A stretch of DNA of 64,000 nt from JAICKN01 sp036489565. Its GTDB lineage: Bacteria; Acidobacteriota; Terriglobia; Terriglobales; Acidobacteriaceae. The stretch covers positions 31,527-95,526 of the forward strand of contig DASXFN010000097.1 in assembly GCA_036489565.1 (NCBI GenBank), read 5' to 3'. The notes below the pieces were generated by a model that did no database searches, was not told the origin of the DNA, and saw only the letters and a program-made list of their open reading frames with translations. Shown in pieces: positions 8,327-16,910 of this stretch. Numbering within the stretch: position 1 is the stretch's first letter; the number at the start of each line of letters is the position of its first letter. Made by a program: the position numbers and the translations under genes.

Positions 8327-9478
8327 TTAGGAATTTTTCTTGATGGCCTCAAGCAGCTTGTCGAACGCATCTTCAAACGATCGGATGCCCTCGTCAGTCA
8401 ACTTGTCAGTAATTTCATCAATAGAGATGCCGACTTTCGCCAGCGTTTGCATGGTCTGTTCGGCGGCAGGAATATTTTCAACCAGGCTGGCGCGCGGATG
8501 TCCATGATCACGGAACGCGTCCAGCGTCGCGACTGGAAGCGTATTTACAGTATCTTTCCCAATCAACTCTTCCACGTACATGACATCGCTATAGCTGGGA
8601 TTTTTCGTGCCGGTGCTGGCCCACAAAACGCGTTGCGTTTGGGCGCCCTGCGCTGCCAGCTTCTTCCAACGGTCGCTGCCGAAGATTTTCAGATAACGCT
8701 GGTAAGCCAGCTTGCCATTGGCAATCGCCACTTTGCCCAGCAGGCCTTTGAGTTGTTCCTGCTCCTTGGCGTCTTTGGATGCTTTCAGCCGCGCGCTGAT
8801 AAGATTGTCCGCCGCAGTATCAATGCGGCTGATGAAGAAGCTGGCCACGCTGGCAATTTTTGCTACATTCCCACCCTGCGCCGCAAGCTGCTCCAATCCC
8901 AGGATGTAAGCTTCAGCAATGTCCTGATACATCACCTGCGAGAACAGCAGCGTGACGTTAATGTTGATGCCTTCGCTGATCAACTGCTGAAATGCCGGAA
9001 GCCCTTCCACCGTTCCCGGCACTTTGACCATGATATTTTCGCGCCCTACGGCCTTCCACAAAGCGCGCGCCTCTGAAATAGTTCCCTGGGTATCGCGGGC
9101 GAGGTAAGGCGAAACTTCGATGCTTACGTATCCGTCGCGGCCTTTTGTGCTGACAAAAACCGAATGCAGGATGTCCGCGGCGTCCTGAATATCACGAATC
9201 TCTAGAGCTTCAAAACGCGCTTTCGCGTCGAGGTTTCCCTTCTCTTTTAGCGTATTGAGGAAGTCGGAATAATAGGACCCGGCAGAAATCGCCTTTTCAA
9301 AAATGGTTGGATTTGACGTCATCCCGCGCAACCCATCTTCATCAATCAGGCGTTTAAGTTCGCCTGTGGTTATCAAGTCGCGCCGAATATAATCCAGCCA
9401 GACCGACTGCCCGAACTTCAGCAGATCAACCAGCGCGTTGGTGGCTTTCCCTGTTTCGATGACTCCAGTGGGTTGCAT
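8327..9478 (-). CDS. tal: Transaldolase
   Basis: Moves a dihydroxyacetone unit between sedoheptulose 7-phosphate and glyceraldehyde 3-phosphate in the non-oxidative pentose phosphate branch. Family marks are LIDEDGLRGMTSNPTIFEKAI near residue 45, the Schiff-base Lys in NIMVKVPGT near residue 139, and INVTLLFSQ. I use the ATG at 9478 (383 residues) because GGAGG sits 5 bases before it; an in-frame TTG 12 bases upstream overlaps that ribosome site. The gene lies 39 bp after tkt and 10 bp before pgi. It is the long transaldolase type whose partner domain, PGI, is encoded next door instead of fused. Confidence 0.92.
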   Translation of the reverse strand: MQPTGVIETGKATNALVDLLKFGQSVWLDYIRRDLITTGELKRLIDEDGLRGMTSNPTIFEKAISAGSYYSDFLNTLKEKGNLDAKARFEALEIRDIQDAADILHSVFVSTKGRDGYVSIEVSPYLARDTQGTISEARALWKAVGRENIMVKVPGTVEGLPAFQQLISEGININVTLLFSQVMYQDIAEAYILGLEQLAAQGGNVAKIASVASFFISRIDTAADNLISARLKASKDAKEQEQLKGLLGKVAIANGKLAYQRYLKIFGSDRWKKLAAQGAQTQRVLWASTGTKNPSYSDVMYVEELIGKDTVNTLPVATLDAFRDHGHPRASLVENIPAAEQTMQTLAKVGISIDEITDKLTDEGIRSFEDAFDKLLEAIKKNS

Positions 9479-9517
9479 TGCATCCTCCAAATCTCTTTAT
9501 TTATTTGACCTTGATTA

Positions 9518-11608
9518 TTATTTATTGTTTTTTGCTTCCGCAATCGCTTCGCGCGCTGCTTCCACAACCTTGTCCGGGCTGAAGCCGAATTTCTTCTGTA
9601 ACTCTTTGAGTGGAGCCGAAGCGCCAAAAGTGTGCATGCCAATAATTTTGCCGTCCAGCCCAACGTACTGCGCCCAGCCAAAGGTGGAAGCCTGTTCGAC
9701 GGCCACACGCGCCTTCACATCCGGCGGCAACACCTTCCTGCGGTACGCTTCGTCCTGATGTTCAAATATGTCCCATGAAGGCATGCTGACCACGCGTGCC
9801 TTCACGCCTTCCGCTTTCAATTGCTCATAAGCTCCCACACACAACGAAACTTCACTGCCCGTACCCATAATGATCACATCCGGCTTGCCATCCGAAGCGT
9901 CTGCCAGAATATACGCGCCCTTGGCCACCCCTTCGGCGGAAGCATATTTCGTCCGATCGAGCGTAGGCAAAGGTTGCCGCGACAATACCAACGCCGCTGG
10001 CTCGTGCCGCAACTGCATAATCACCTTCCACGATTCCACTACTTCGTTCGCATCGCCCGGCCGCAAAACCACCAGTCCCGGGATCGCGCGCAATCCCGCC
10101 AACTGCTCAACTGGTTGGTGCGTCGGTCCGTCTTCACCCACGCCAATCGAATCATGGGTGTAAATATAGATGACCGGGATTTCCATGATCGCGGCCAGCC
10201 GGATCGCCGGCTTCATGTAATCGCTGAAATTAAAGAAGGTGGAGCCGTAGGCCCGCACCTTCGCCAACGCCATCCCATTCAGCGCCGCGCCCATTCCGTG
10301 CTCCCGAACGCCAAAGTGCATGTTGCGGCCGCCGTAGCTGTCGGCCCGGAAGTTCCCCGCACCTTCAAATTTAAGCGTGGTCTTGGTCGAAGTAGCCAGG
10401 TCCGCGGCTCCGCCAATCAGCCAGGGAACATTTTTCGCAATTGCATTCAACACCGCGCCTGAACTCTCGCGCGTGGCAATGCCTTTCGCATCCGCCGCGA
10501 ACGTGGGCAGGTTCTTGTCCCAACCGTCCTGCAACTGACGCTTCTGCATGCGGTTAATCTGGTCCGCGAGTTCAGGAAATTTCGCGCTGTACTCGCCGAA
10601 CAGGGCAATCCATTTCTCGTGCAAAGATCGCCCCCGCTTTCCAATCCCTTCCTGAAAGTGTTCCTGCACCCCATCGGGGACTAGAAACTTCGCATCTTCC
10701 GGCCAGCCGTAAAACTTCTTCGCCAGCTTAACTTCCTCTTCACCCAAAGGCTCGCCGTGCGCGGTATTTGTGTCCTGCTTATGAGGAGAGCCATATCCAA
10801 TATGGCTATTCACAATAATTAAGGTGGGCTTGTCTTTTAACTCGAGGAATCTTTTATAAGCTTTTCCCAGCGCTTCCAGATCATTCGCATCGGTAACGTG
10901 CAGCACGTTCCAGCCATACCCCTCAAAACGCAACTTCACATCTTCACTGAAGGAATCGCTCGCCGGGCCATCAAGCGTGATGTGGTTGGAGTCATAAATC
11001 CAACAGAGGTTCGGCAGCTTCAAATGACCCGCAAGTGAAGCCGCTTCGCTGGCCACGCCTTCCATCATGTCGCCGTCGCCGCAAATCGCGTAAACGTTGT
11101 AATCAAAAACATCAAAGCCCGGACGGTTATAAGTCGTCGCCAGCCACATTCCGGCCATCGCCATACCCACGCTGTTGCCGACGCCCTGCCCCAAAGGGCC
11201 GGTTGTGGTCTCAATACCCGAAGTCAGCCGATATTCCGGATGCCCCGGCGTCTTGCTACCGATCTGGCGGAATTGCTTAATGTCGTCAAGGGAAACCGCA
11301 GGCTCGTTCAGTCGTTCATATTTCGGATTTACCGCTTTCACACCAGTCAGATAAAGCATGGAGTACAGCAGCATGGACGCATGGCCGTTGGAAAGCACAA
11401 ACCGGTCGCGGTTTGGCCAGATTGGGTCCTTCGGATCAAAGCGCAAAAAGTGCTGCCACAATGAATAAGCAACCGGCGCCAGCGCCATGGGCGCTCCCGG
11501 ATGGCCCGAATTCGCTTTCTGCACCGCGTCCATGGAAAGCGTGCGGATTGTGTTGATGCTAAGTGTGTCAATTTCCATGCCGGCCAATGTTTGTTCACCC
11601 GCTACCAT
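9518..11608 (-). CDS. tkt: Transketolase
   Basis: Thiamin-diphosphate enzyme that transfers two-carbon ketol units among pentose and hexose phosphates. The 696 residues show the usual order: N-terminal AVQKANSGHPGAPMALAP (substrate His near residue 35), the ThDP-binding motif GDGDMMEGVASEAASLAG near residue 160, DSNHITLDG, the second-domain FGVREHGMGAALNGMAL near residue 435 with the catalytic Glu, and THDSIGVGEDGPTHQPVEQ. AAGGAG lies 8 bases before the ATG. It is the first gene of the operon, so the roughly 300 bp upstream should hold the operon promoter, although I could not pick a convincing one. Confidence 0.95.
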   Translation of the reverse strand: MVAGEQTLAGMEIDTLSINTIRTLSMDAVQKANSGHPGAPMALAPVAYSLWQHFLRFDPKDPIWPNRDRFVLSNGHASMLLYSMLYLTGVKAVNPKYERLNEPAVSLDDIKQFRQIGSKTPGHPEYRLTSGIETTTGPLGQGVGNSVGMAMAGMWLATTYNRPGFDVFDYNVYAICGDGDMMEGVASEAASLAGHLKLPNLCWIYDSNHITLDGPASDSFSEDVKLRFEGYGWNVLHVTDANDLEALGKAYKRFLELKDKPTLIIVNSHIGYGSPHKQDTNTAHGEPLGEEEVKLAKKFYGWPEDAKFLVPDGVQEHFQEGIGKRGRSLHEKWIALFGEYSAKFPELADQINRMQKRQLQDGWDKNLPTFAADAKGIATRESSGAVLNAIAKNVPWLIGGAADLATSTKTTLKFEGAGNFRADSYGGRNMHFGVREHGMGAALNGMALAKVRAYGSTFFNFSDYMKPAIRLAAIMEIPVIYIYTHDSIGVGEDGPTHQPVEQLAGLRAIPGLVVLRPGDANEVVESWKVIMQLRHEPAALVLSRQPLPTLDRTKYASAEGVAKGAYILADASDGKPDVIIMGTGSEVSLCVGAYEQLKAEGVKARVVSMPSWDIFEHQDEAYRRKVLPPDVKARVAVEQASTFGWAQYVGLDGKIIGMHTFGASAPLKELQKKFGFSPDKVVEAAREAIAEAKNNK

Positions 11609-11790
11609 GAATGTTTCTCCTTAATTACCGCGAATCGGCCGTGCACATCCAGCCTTAAGAGGAGCGTCCAGGATGACCGCCGAAAAGCTCCCTAGGCAGT
11701 TTATCAAGTTCCGCTCATGTTTTGATGGCATCTGTGACCACAACGGTAAAAACACGACGGAATTCGTGTTCAGACCCTAATTTTTCGATG

Positions 11791-11821
11791 AAACGCCGCC
11801 TGAAAGGGATTCACGGCGTTT
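11791..11821. other. Inverted repeat in the tkt upstream region
   Basis: AAACGCCG and CGGCGTTT form a perfect 8-bp stem around a 15-base loop, between the PilZ gene and tkt (both minus strand). It could be a leader stem-loop of the pentose phosphate operon or the 3' end of the PilZ transcript. No T-run follows on the minus strand, so it is not a classical terminator. A second AT-rich stem (TCTTCT/AGAAGA near 11876-11897) lies just after the PilZ stop. I saw no clear promoter in the rest of this 304-bp gap. Confidence 0.45.
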
Positions 11822-11912
11822 GAGGATGGGCGAAAATAAAATGATGAATAAACGATGAAGAAGAAAAATTAAAATCTTCTTTTCTTACTAACTAGAAGAG
11901 CTATAGCGAGGC

Positions 11913-12551
11913 TTAGCGCTTCATCTGCGCCAAATAGCCATACTTGCTGGAATAATCCTTCGTTTCATTCTGAATAATTTGTAGAAAGCTCCGCAGCGTA
12001 TCGCGTTGCGCCATCTGCATATCGCTGAACTTCACGCGCACGGTAGGGTTGCTCGTCGTGGAAACACCCTTAGTCGCGATTCCCTTCACCCAGATCTGTC
12101 CGCTGGCCACCCACAAACCAACTTCCAAGTTCAGTCCCGAGGAGACGATCTCTGGTGTTTGCACCTGGCACCCTCCCAGGCTGGCGTTCGAAAGATTGCC
12201 CCACACAGGGGTTAAAGAGCCATCAACTCTTAGCTCCACCGCGATAAAACACTTCATACGCGGATGCTGCCGGCGATCTTCCGCCCACAATGAAGAACTC
12301 ACCTCGGGTTGGAATGGCGGGGCAGCCAGTGCTGTCAAAGCACTCGGCGTGGTGGTCGAGAGTCCGGAAGCCGTCAGCGTTTCAGCTCCGCTCTGCTTAA
12401 TCTCGCGCAAGGCGGCGACCAGAACCTCCTCCCGTTTCTCCACGGGAGCTTCGCCATACAGCTTCAACAGCTTGGTAAAGTGAGGAACCACCTCCGGATC
12501 ACTCAACAACTGCGTCCAGTCGGCCCCAGTAGAAGGAGTCGTATTGCTCAT
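11913..12551 (-). CDS. PilZ-domain protein (probable c-di-GMP binder)
   Basis: A 212-residue cytosolic protein. The C-terminal half starts with EDRRQHPRM (the RxxxR arm, near residue 92) and continues with NLSNASLGGCQV, which matches the (D/N)xSxxG turn of PilZ domains that bind cyclic di-GMP. The N-terminal ~85 residues are helical and Ala/Thr-rich, with no recognised domain. Start choice: ATG at 12551; an in-frame GTG at 12587 would add 12 residues. It stands between the poly-histidine protein and the tkt operon on the same strand. The partner it regulates cannot be inferred, as no motility or diguanylate cyclase gene is near. Confidence 0.78.
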   Translation of the reverse strand: MSNTTPSTGADWTQLLSDPEVVPHFTKLLKLYGEAPVEKREEVLVAALREIKQSGAETLTASGLSTTTPSALTALAAPPFQPEVSSSLWAEDRRQHPRMKCFIAVELRVDGSLTPVWGNLSNASLGGCQVQTPEIVSSGLNLEVGLWVASGQIWVKGIATKGVSTTSNPTVRVKFSDMQMAQRDTLRSFLQIIQNETKDYSSKYGYLAQMKR

Positions 12552-12746
12552 ATTTATATTAAGAGAGCCGCGAATCAGACACGGCACCAGTTAGTCTCTC
12601 AGATTTGCGTTGGCCGTTAAAAGTAACAATGGTGACTTCCAGAGGTAACCATATTTTCGGCACGTGCCGTGGGAATGGGCGTATGTAGTTGATAGGAAAA
12701 GATCTCTTGTGAGAAAAGGTAACTTCCAGGAAGAGTTGTTGTCGAA

Positions 12747-12780
12747 AAGCCAAAAGGCAGCTTCCAAATCGGAAGCTGCC
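12747..12780 (-). terminator. Rho-independent terminator of the poly-His protein gene
   Basis: On the minus strand, 28 bp after the stop, a perfect 10-bp stem GGCAGCTTCC/GGAAGCTGCC with a 5-base loop is followed by TTTTGGCTTTT. This is a standard intrinsic terminator reading leftward. Confidence 0.8.
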
Positions 12781-12808
12781 CACTCGCAAGCTTTAAAGAC
12801 ATGCTTAT

Positions 12809-13483
12809 CTACGCACTCACGTTAAGCTGGCTGCCCGTGCTTTGCGAGGTGGACGTAGAGGAATTGGCGCCGCCAAAATTCAGGGTCACGTTTTCGTTGC
12901 CACTCAGGTTCAACGTCACCTGTTCCGGGCCGCTATTGTTGCCGAAATTCAGCGTCACCTGCTCCGCTCCGCCGTTTGAGCTACTGCTGGCCGCGCCCAG
13001 ATTGATGGTGATCTTATCTCCGCTGGCATCGGTAATGCTGATGGAATCTCCATTCGACGCCGCGCTTTGACTGCTATTGCTCGCTCCACTATTGCCGGCG
13101 TCGTGATGGTGGTGATGATGGTGCACGGACGGCTGCTGCTGGGTTGGCTGAGCTTGGGAATTCTGGAATCGCTGCTGAAAGGCGCTCTTCACATCCTGCT
13201 GAAAAGTTGAGAACGCCTGCTGCGCGCCCGCCAAGTCGCCTGACTGCAATGCCTGCCCAATGGCCGCGAAATCCTGGCCAATTTGTGAAGTAGGAGATTG
13301 CGCTCCAGCCTTTGAATTCTGACTCAGTTTAGCCAAATCGGTAAAAGCCGCTTGCGCGCTCGTCAAATCGCCCGACTGCAGGGCCGTTGAAAGTTGCTGA
13401 AAATCATTGCGCTGCTGCTGGAAGGTCCCTAACAAACCCGGCTGCGCTGCAATGCTGGTGGAAGAAATTCCGGCTACTGACAT
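12809..13483 (-). CDS. Unrecognised repeat protein with a seven-His tract
   Basis: A 224-residue protein I cannot place in a named family. The N-terminal half holds two copies of an LQSGDLxxAQxAFxxL helical motif (near residues 33 and 79). Then comes a Gln-rich stretch (QPTQQQPS) leading into seven consecutive histidines near residues 125-131, a Ser/Asn/Gly linker, and a C-terminal part with three staggered (E)QVTLNFG-type beta motifs. There is no signal peptide. The start at 13483 is fixed by TAAGGAGA 8-9 bases upstream; a longer frame lacks such a site. It stands alone with its own terminator. The histidines suggest metal binding, by inference only. The beta motifs could form a repetitive sheet or filament. 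Confidence 0.72.
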   Translation of the reverse strand: MSVAGISSTSIAAQPGLLGTFQQQRNDFQQLSTALQSGDLTSAQAAFTDLAKLSQNSKAGAQSPTSQIGQDFAAIGQALQSGDLAGAQQAFSTFQQDVKSAFQQRFQNSQAQPTQQQPSVHHHHHHHDAGNSGASNSSQSAASNGDSISITDASGDKITINLGAASSSSNGGAEQVTLNFGNNSGPEQVTLNLSGNENVTLNFGGANSSTSTSQSTGSQLNVSA

Positions 13484-13693
13484 AAAACATCTCCTTACAC
13501 GTTCTCTTGAATGACTTCTGTTTTCAGGTAATCGGCATGTGCAATCGGGCACTTTAACCATTTCGTGGATATTCTGCCCCGCTCCGTTCTTCTTCTCGCA
13601 CTAAGGTTCATGGCTATCCAACCATCATGTCATCTCGACGTATGAGCGAAGCGAACAAGGAGGAACCGTACGCACCCTCAAGCTTGTTAGTAA

Positions 13694-14935
13694 ATGAGAA
13701 CGCCGCTCCCGCCCCTCCCCACAGCTGTAGAATCTCCGTACAATATTTCCCAGCATCACTATAGTGCGGATCGAGTGAAACGCAAACAGCCCAAGCGGAA
13801 AATCACCGTCATCACCTCCTCGCGCGCCGATTACGCGCACTTGCACTGGCTTCTACACGATCTTGCCCATCATCCGGCAATTGATCTGCACGTGATCGCT
13901 TTGGGCCCGCATCTGTCCCCTGAATTCGGCCACACCGGAAAACAAATCGGAAAGCGCGGTTCGCGGAACTTCACGGCCATCGAATGCCTGCTCAGCTCTG
14001 ACACCGATATCGGCATGGCCAAAACCCTGGGCACCGCCGCTTTAGGTCTGGCGGATGTTCTCGGCCATCTTCGTCCTGACCTACTCGTGCTTGTCGCCGA
14101 TCGCTACGAAATGCTCGCGCCCGCCAGCGTCGCTCTCACCCTGCGAATTCCCATCGCCCACATCGAGGGCGGGGAAATCACCGCCGGCGCCATAGATGAC
14201 GCCGTCCGCAACGCCATCACCAAAATGGCGCACCTCCATTTCGCCTGCACCCGCCGCGCGCAACAGCGCATCATCGCGATGGGCGAAGAACCCTGGCGCG
14301 TGACCTTCAGCGGCAGCTTGTCACTCGACGATCTGCGCCGCGGCAAACTTCTCACCAAAGCTCAACTGGAAAAAAAACTCGGATTTTCTCTTCCACCAAA
14401 ACCTATTCTCGCCCTTTATCATCCCGTCACACTGATGGATAACGAAGTCGAGGAAGCCGCTGAATTCTTCGCCGCCTTGCGCGATCTCCCGCATCCCGTC
14501 ATCTTCATCTATCCCAACGCCGACGCCGGGAGCCGACGCATCATCCGCCTCGCCGAGGAATTTATTTACGATCATCCATCGTCCCGGCTGCTCGTCAATC
14601 TCGATCACATGACTTACTTGAGCCTTTTGAAGAATGCGAGCGTTCTGGCGGGGAACTCCAGCGGAGGCGTCATTGAATCCACCTCCCTCGGCATTCCAAC
14701 TTTGAATATTGGACTCCGCCAGCAAGGGCGCGAGCATGCCGCCAACGTGATCAATGTCCCCGCGGATAGAAGGAAGATTGCCGCCGCGCTCAAACGCGCA
14801 TTGTCGCCGGAGTTCGCTAAATCCTGCCGCGGACTGGAAAGCCCCTACGGCGATGGCCGCGCTTCACAACGAATCACAAAAATTCTGGCAGAAACAAAGT
14901 TAGGCCCCAAGCTTCTGTTCAAACGCGCCCGGTGA
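13694..14935 (+). CDS. UDP-N-acetylglucosamine 2-epimerase, hydrolysing (NeuC/NnaA-like)
   Basis: Probably releases UDP and epimerises a UDP-HexNAc to a ManNAc-type sugar, the first step toward sialic, legionaminic or related acids. The 413-residue product has the GT-B-like epimerase layout: ITVITSSRADYAHLHWLL near the N-terminus, LVLVADRYEMLAPA and IAHIEGGEITAGAIDDAVRNAITKMAHLHF in the middle, and the C-terminal nucleotide site LAGNSSGGVIESTSLGIPTLNIG. ATG at 13694 is used; a GTG at 13775 just before the conserved start is an alternative, as the first 27 residues look non-family. Its TGA overlaps the next start (TGATG), so it is coupled to the DegT-family gene. Confidence 0.82.
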   Translation: MRTPLPPLPTAVESPYNISQHHYSADRVKRKQPKRKITVITSSRADYAHLHWLLHDLAHHPAIDLHVIALGPHLSPEFGHTGKQIGKRGSRNFTAIECLLSSDTDIGMAKTLGTAALGLADVLGHLRPDLLVLVADRYEMLAPASVALTLRIPIAHIEGGEITAGAIDDAVRNAITKMAHLHFACTRRAQQRIIAMGEEPWRVTFSGSLSLDDLRRGKLLTKAQLEKKLGFSLPPKPILALYHPVTLMDNEVEEAAEFFAALRDLPHPVIFIYPNADAGSRRIIRLAEEFIYDHPSSRLLVNLDHMTYLSLLKNASVLAGNSSGGVIESTSLGIPTLNIGLRQQGREHAANVINVPADRRKIAAALKRALSPEFAKSCRGLESPYGDGRASQRITKILAETKLGPKLLFKRAR

Positions 14936-16098
14936 TGCGAATGACGAAATTCCACATCCCACTAGCCCGTCCTGAAATTACCGATGCCGACCGCGAGGCC
15001 GTCCTGCAGGTGCTATGCACGCCCGACCTCAGCTTCGGACCAAAGCTCACCGAATTCGAAGAAGCGATTGCTTCCTACTTGCGGGTGGACCACGCCGTCG
15101 CAGTCAACTCTGGCACCTCTGCTCTCCATCTGGCTCTACGGACCCTTGATCTTCCCGCCGGTTCAGAAGTTATTCTTCCCTCATTCGCTTTCGCCGCTCC
15201 GCTCAATGTTCTGTTGCAGGAAAAACTCACTCCAGTTTTCGTTGATATCGCCCCCTCCACGCTCAACACCACCGCCGAACTTGTCGAAGCCGCAATGACC
15301 CCGCGAACCAGGGCAATCATCGCGATCCATACCTTTGGCCGTCCTGTTGATGCCGCAAAGCTGCGTGACCTCGCCGACCGCCGCGGACTTTATCTGATTG
15401 AAGATGCCTGCGAAGCCTTGGGTTCAGAGATCAATGGCCACAAAGCCGGTTCCTTCGGACACATCTCCATCCTGGCCTTCTATCCCAACAAGCAAATCAC
15501 CACCGGAGAAGGCGGAATCCTTGTGACCTCCAGTCGCGAATTCGCCGACCACGCCCGCCGTCTGCGCAATCAGGGTCGTGACCCTTCGCTCGATTGGTAT
15601 CAGCAGGCAGAGATCGGCTACAGCTATCGACTCTCAGAAATGAACTGCGCTTTAGGATTGGAGCAACTCAAGCGGATTGAATCCATCGTGGAACGCAGGC
15701 AGGCGATAGCGGGAATTTACGATCAAAAGCTGTCGAGCATCCCTGAGATTGTTCGGCCCGCTGTGTTCGCGCCCGGATGCCGCATCAGTTGGTTCGTGTA
15801 CGTTGTCCAACTCGCGTCCATTTTTAATGCCGCCGACCGCAATGCACTCTGCGCCGCGCTCGCTTTGCGGGGAATCGCCACTGCCCGCTACTTCGCGCCA
15901 TTACACTTACAGCCTATCGCGGCAGGTTTGCCGATCTCCGCTCTGCCGCACACAGAATTCACGGCGGACCGCCTAATTGCCCTGCCCTTTTTCAATCAGC
16001 TTACCGAATCCCAAATCGAAGAAGTCTGTCTTGCGCTGAAAGAATCACTCGGCGAATTACGCTCTACGGCGAAGAACGTAAAACAAATTCCCCTGTAG
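14935..16098 (+). CDS. DegT/DnrJ/EryC1/StrS-family sugar aminotransferase
   Basis: A PLP-dependent enzyme that probably aminates a keto nucleotide sugar. Family features: EFEEAIASYLRVDHAVAVNSGTSALHLAL near residue 40 (phosphate-binding Ser/Thr), VLPSFAF-like ILPSFAFAA, LIEDACEALGSE near residue 155, and the PLP lysine in AFYPNKQITTGEGGIL near residue 185. Typical length (387 residues). The start overlaps the NeuC-like stop (TGATG), so the pair forms a small operon. A 4-aminosugar or a derived nonulosonic acid is a reasonable product. No NeuB-like synthase, PseB/FlmA-like dehydratase or transferase is adjacent, so the pathway is incomplete here. Its last 42 bp overlap the convergent methyltransferase. 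Confidence 0.85.
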   Translation: MRMTKFHIPLARPEITDADREAVLQVLCTPDLSFGPKLTEFEEAIASYLRVDHAVAVNSGTSALHLALRTLDLPAGSEVILPSFAFAAPLNVLLQEKLTPVFVDIAPSTLNTTAELVEAAMTPRTRAIIAIHTFGRPVDAAKLRDLADRRGLYLIEDACEALGSEINGHKAGSFGHISILAFYPNKQITTGEGGILVTSSREFADHARRLRNQGRDPSLDWYQQAEIGYSYRLSEMNCALGLEQLKRIESIVERRQAIAGIYDQKLSSIPEIVRPAVFAPGCRISWFVYVVQLASIFNAADRNALCAALALRGIATARYFAPLHLQPIAAGLPISALPHTEFTADRLIALPFFNQLTESQIEEVCLALKESLGELRSTAKNVKQIPL

Positions 16099-16872
16099 TC
16101 CACTCCGCCTCACGTCTCCGCTTTCATAATCCACAAATATCTTCTCAGTGATCTTCAATCCGGCATCGGCAATCAAATCCGCCATCTCTCGCTGCGTGAA
16201 AACGTGACCATAGGTGCTGCAAGTTGTTTTGCCCAACCCCCAACTCACAACCACGTCTCCATTACTTTGCGCGGGCACGAGCCGGTCATAAGCCATCCGA
16301 CCAACTGTTCTCCAAAATCCATACGCCCGCATGTTATAGCGATGATTCACGTCCACAAACAACATGCCGTCTTGTGACAGTAACCGCGCCAGCTCTCTAA
16401 GAACATTCAATCGATCTTGCAGCCGAATGTGCCCCAGCACATTCCATAAACAAATGATCACATCAAATGATCTTCCCTCCGCAACCGTACCCCTTAGCGC
16501 CTCCGCGCGAATCGGCCATATTTCACAGCTGGTATCCGCGCCCCGCCGCATCTTAGCGCTCGGCTCCAGCAACACGATCTTATGAATTCCCGCCGCGCGC
16601 GCAATCCGAACCGCCCGACTTCCATCTCCCGCGCCAACATCCAATAACGACCGCGAGTTCGCGGGCACTCGCGCAATCACCAACTCTTCAATCTTCCGCA
16701 GGTACGCCTCTCTGCGCAGCGCTATCTCTGCAAAGACCGGCGCCACGCGATCATAGGCCGCTACCGGATCAAGCACTTCGTCGTTGGAATAGTTGGGCTT
16801 CACTGGTTTGCTGATTCTACTTTGAAACGCATTCGCGGCAATTGCGAACGCAGACCAGTGAAGAAGAATCAA
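16057..16872 (-). CDS. Class I SAM-dependent methyltransferase
   Basis: About 248-271 residues with the Rossmann-type methyltransferase motifs: SLLDVGAGDGSRAVRIA (motif I, SAM loop) near residue 75, KIVLLEPSAKM (acidic motif II) and FDVIICLWNVLGHI (motif IV) near residue 135. The substrate cannot be told. The TTG at 16872 is the longest possible start; a GTG at 16803 before KPNYSND is equally plausible, and neither has a strong ribosome site. Its 3' end overlaps the convergent DegT-family gene by 42 bp, and its 5' end lies near the divergent secreted-protein gene. Neighbouring sugar genes make a glycan target possible, but the opposite strand argues against a shared operon. Confidence 0.78.
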   Translation of the reverse strand: MILLHWSAFAIAANAFQSRISKPVKPNYSNDEVLDPVAAYDRVAPVFAEIALRREAYLRKIEELVIARVPANSRSLLDVGAGDGSRAVRIARAAGIHKIVLLEPSAKMRRGADTSCEIWPIRAEALRGTVAEGRSFDVIICLWNVLGHIRLQDRLNVLRELARLLSQDGMLFVDVNHRYNMRAYGFWRTVGRMAYDRLVPAQSNGDVVVSWGLGKTTCSTYGHVFTQREMADLIADAGLKITEKIFVDYESGDVRRSGLQGNLFYVLRRRA

Positions 16873-16910
16873 TTGTTCACCGCTCGCCCGACTGCGTTAT
16901 GCTCTTCATC

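Noticed and set aside
8314..8329. A fused transaldolase/PGI gene broken by frameshift
   Set aside because: tal ends in a normal C-terminus with its own stop, and pgi begins with a GTG and an AAAGGG site; the junction shows no homology lost between them.
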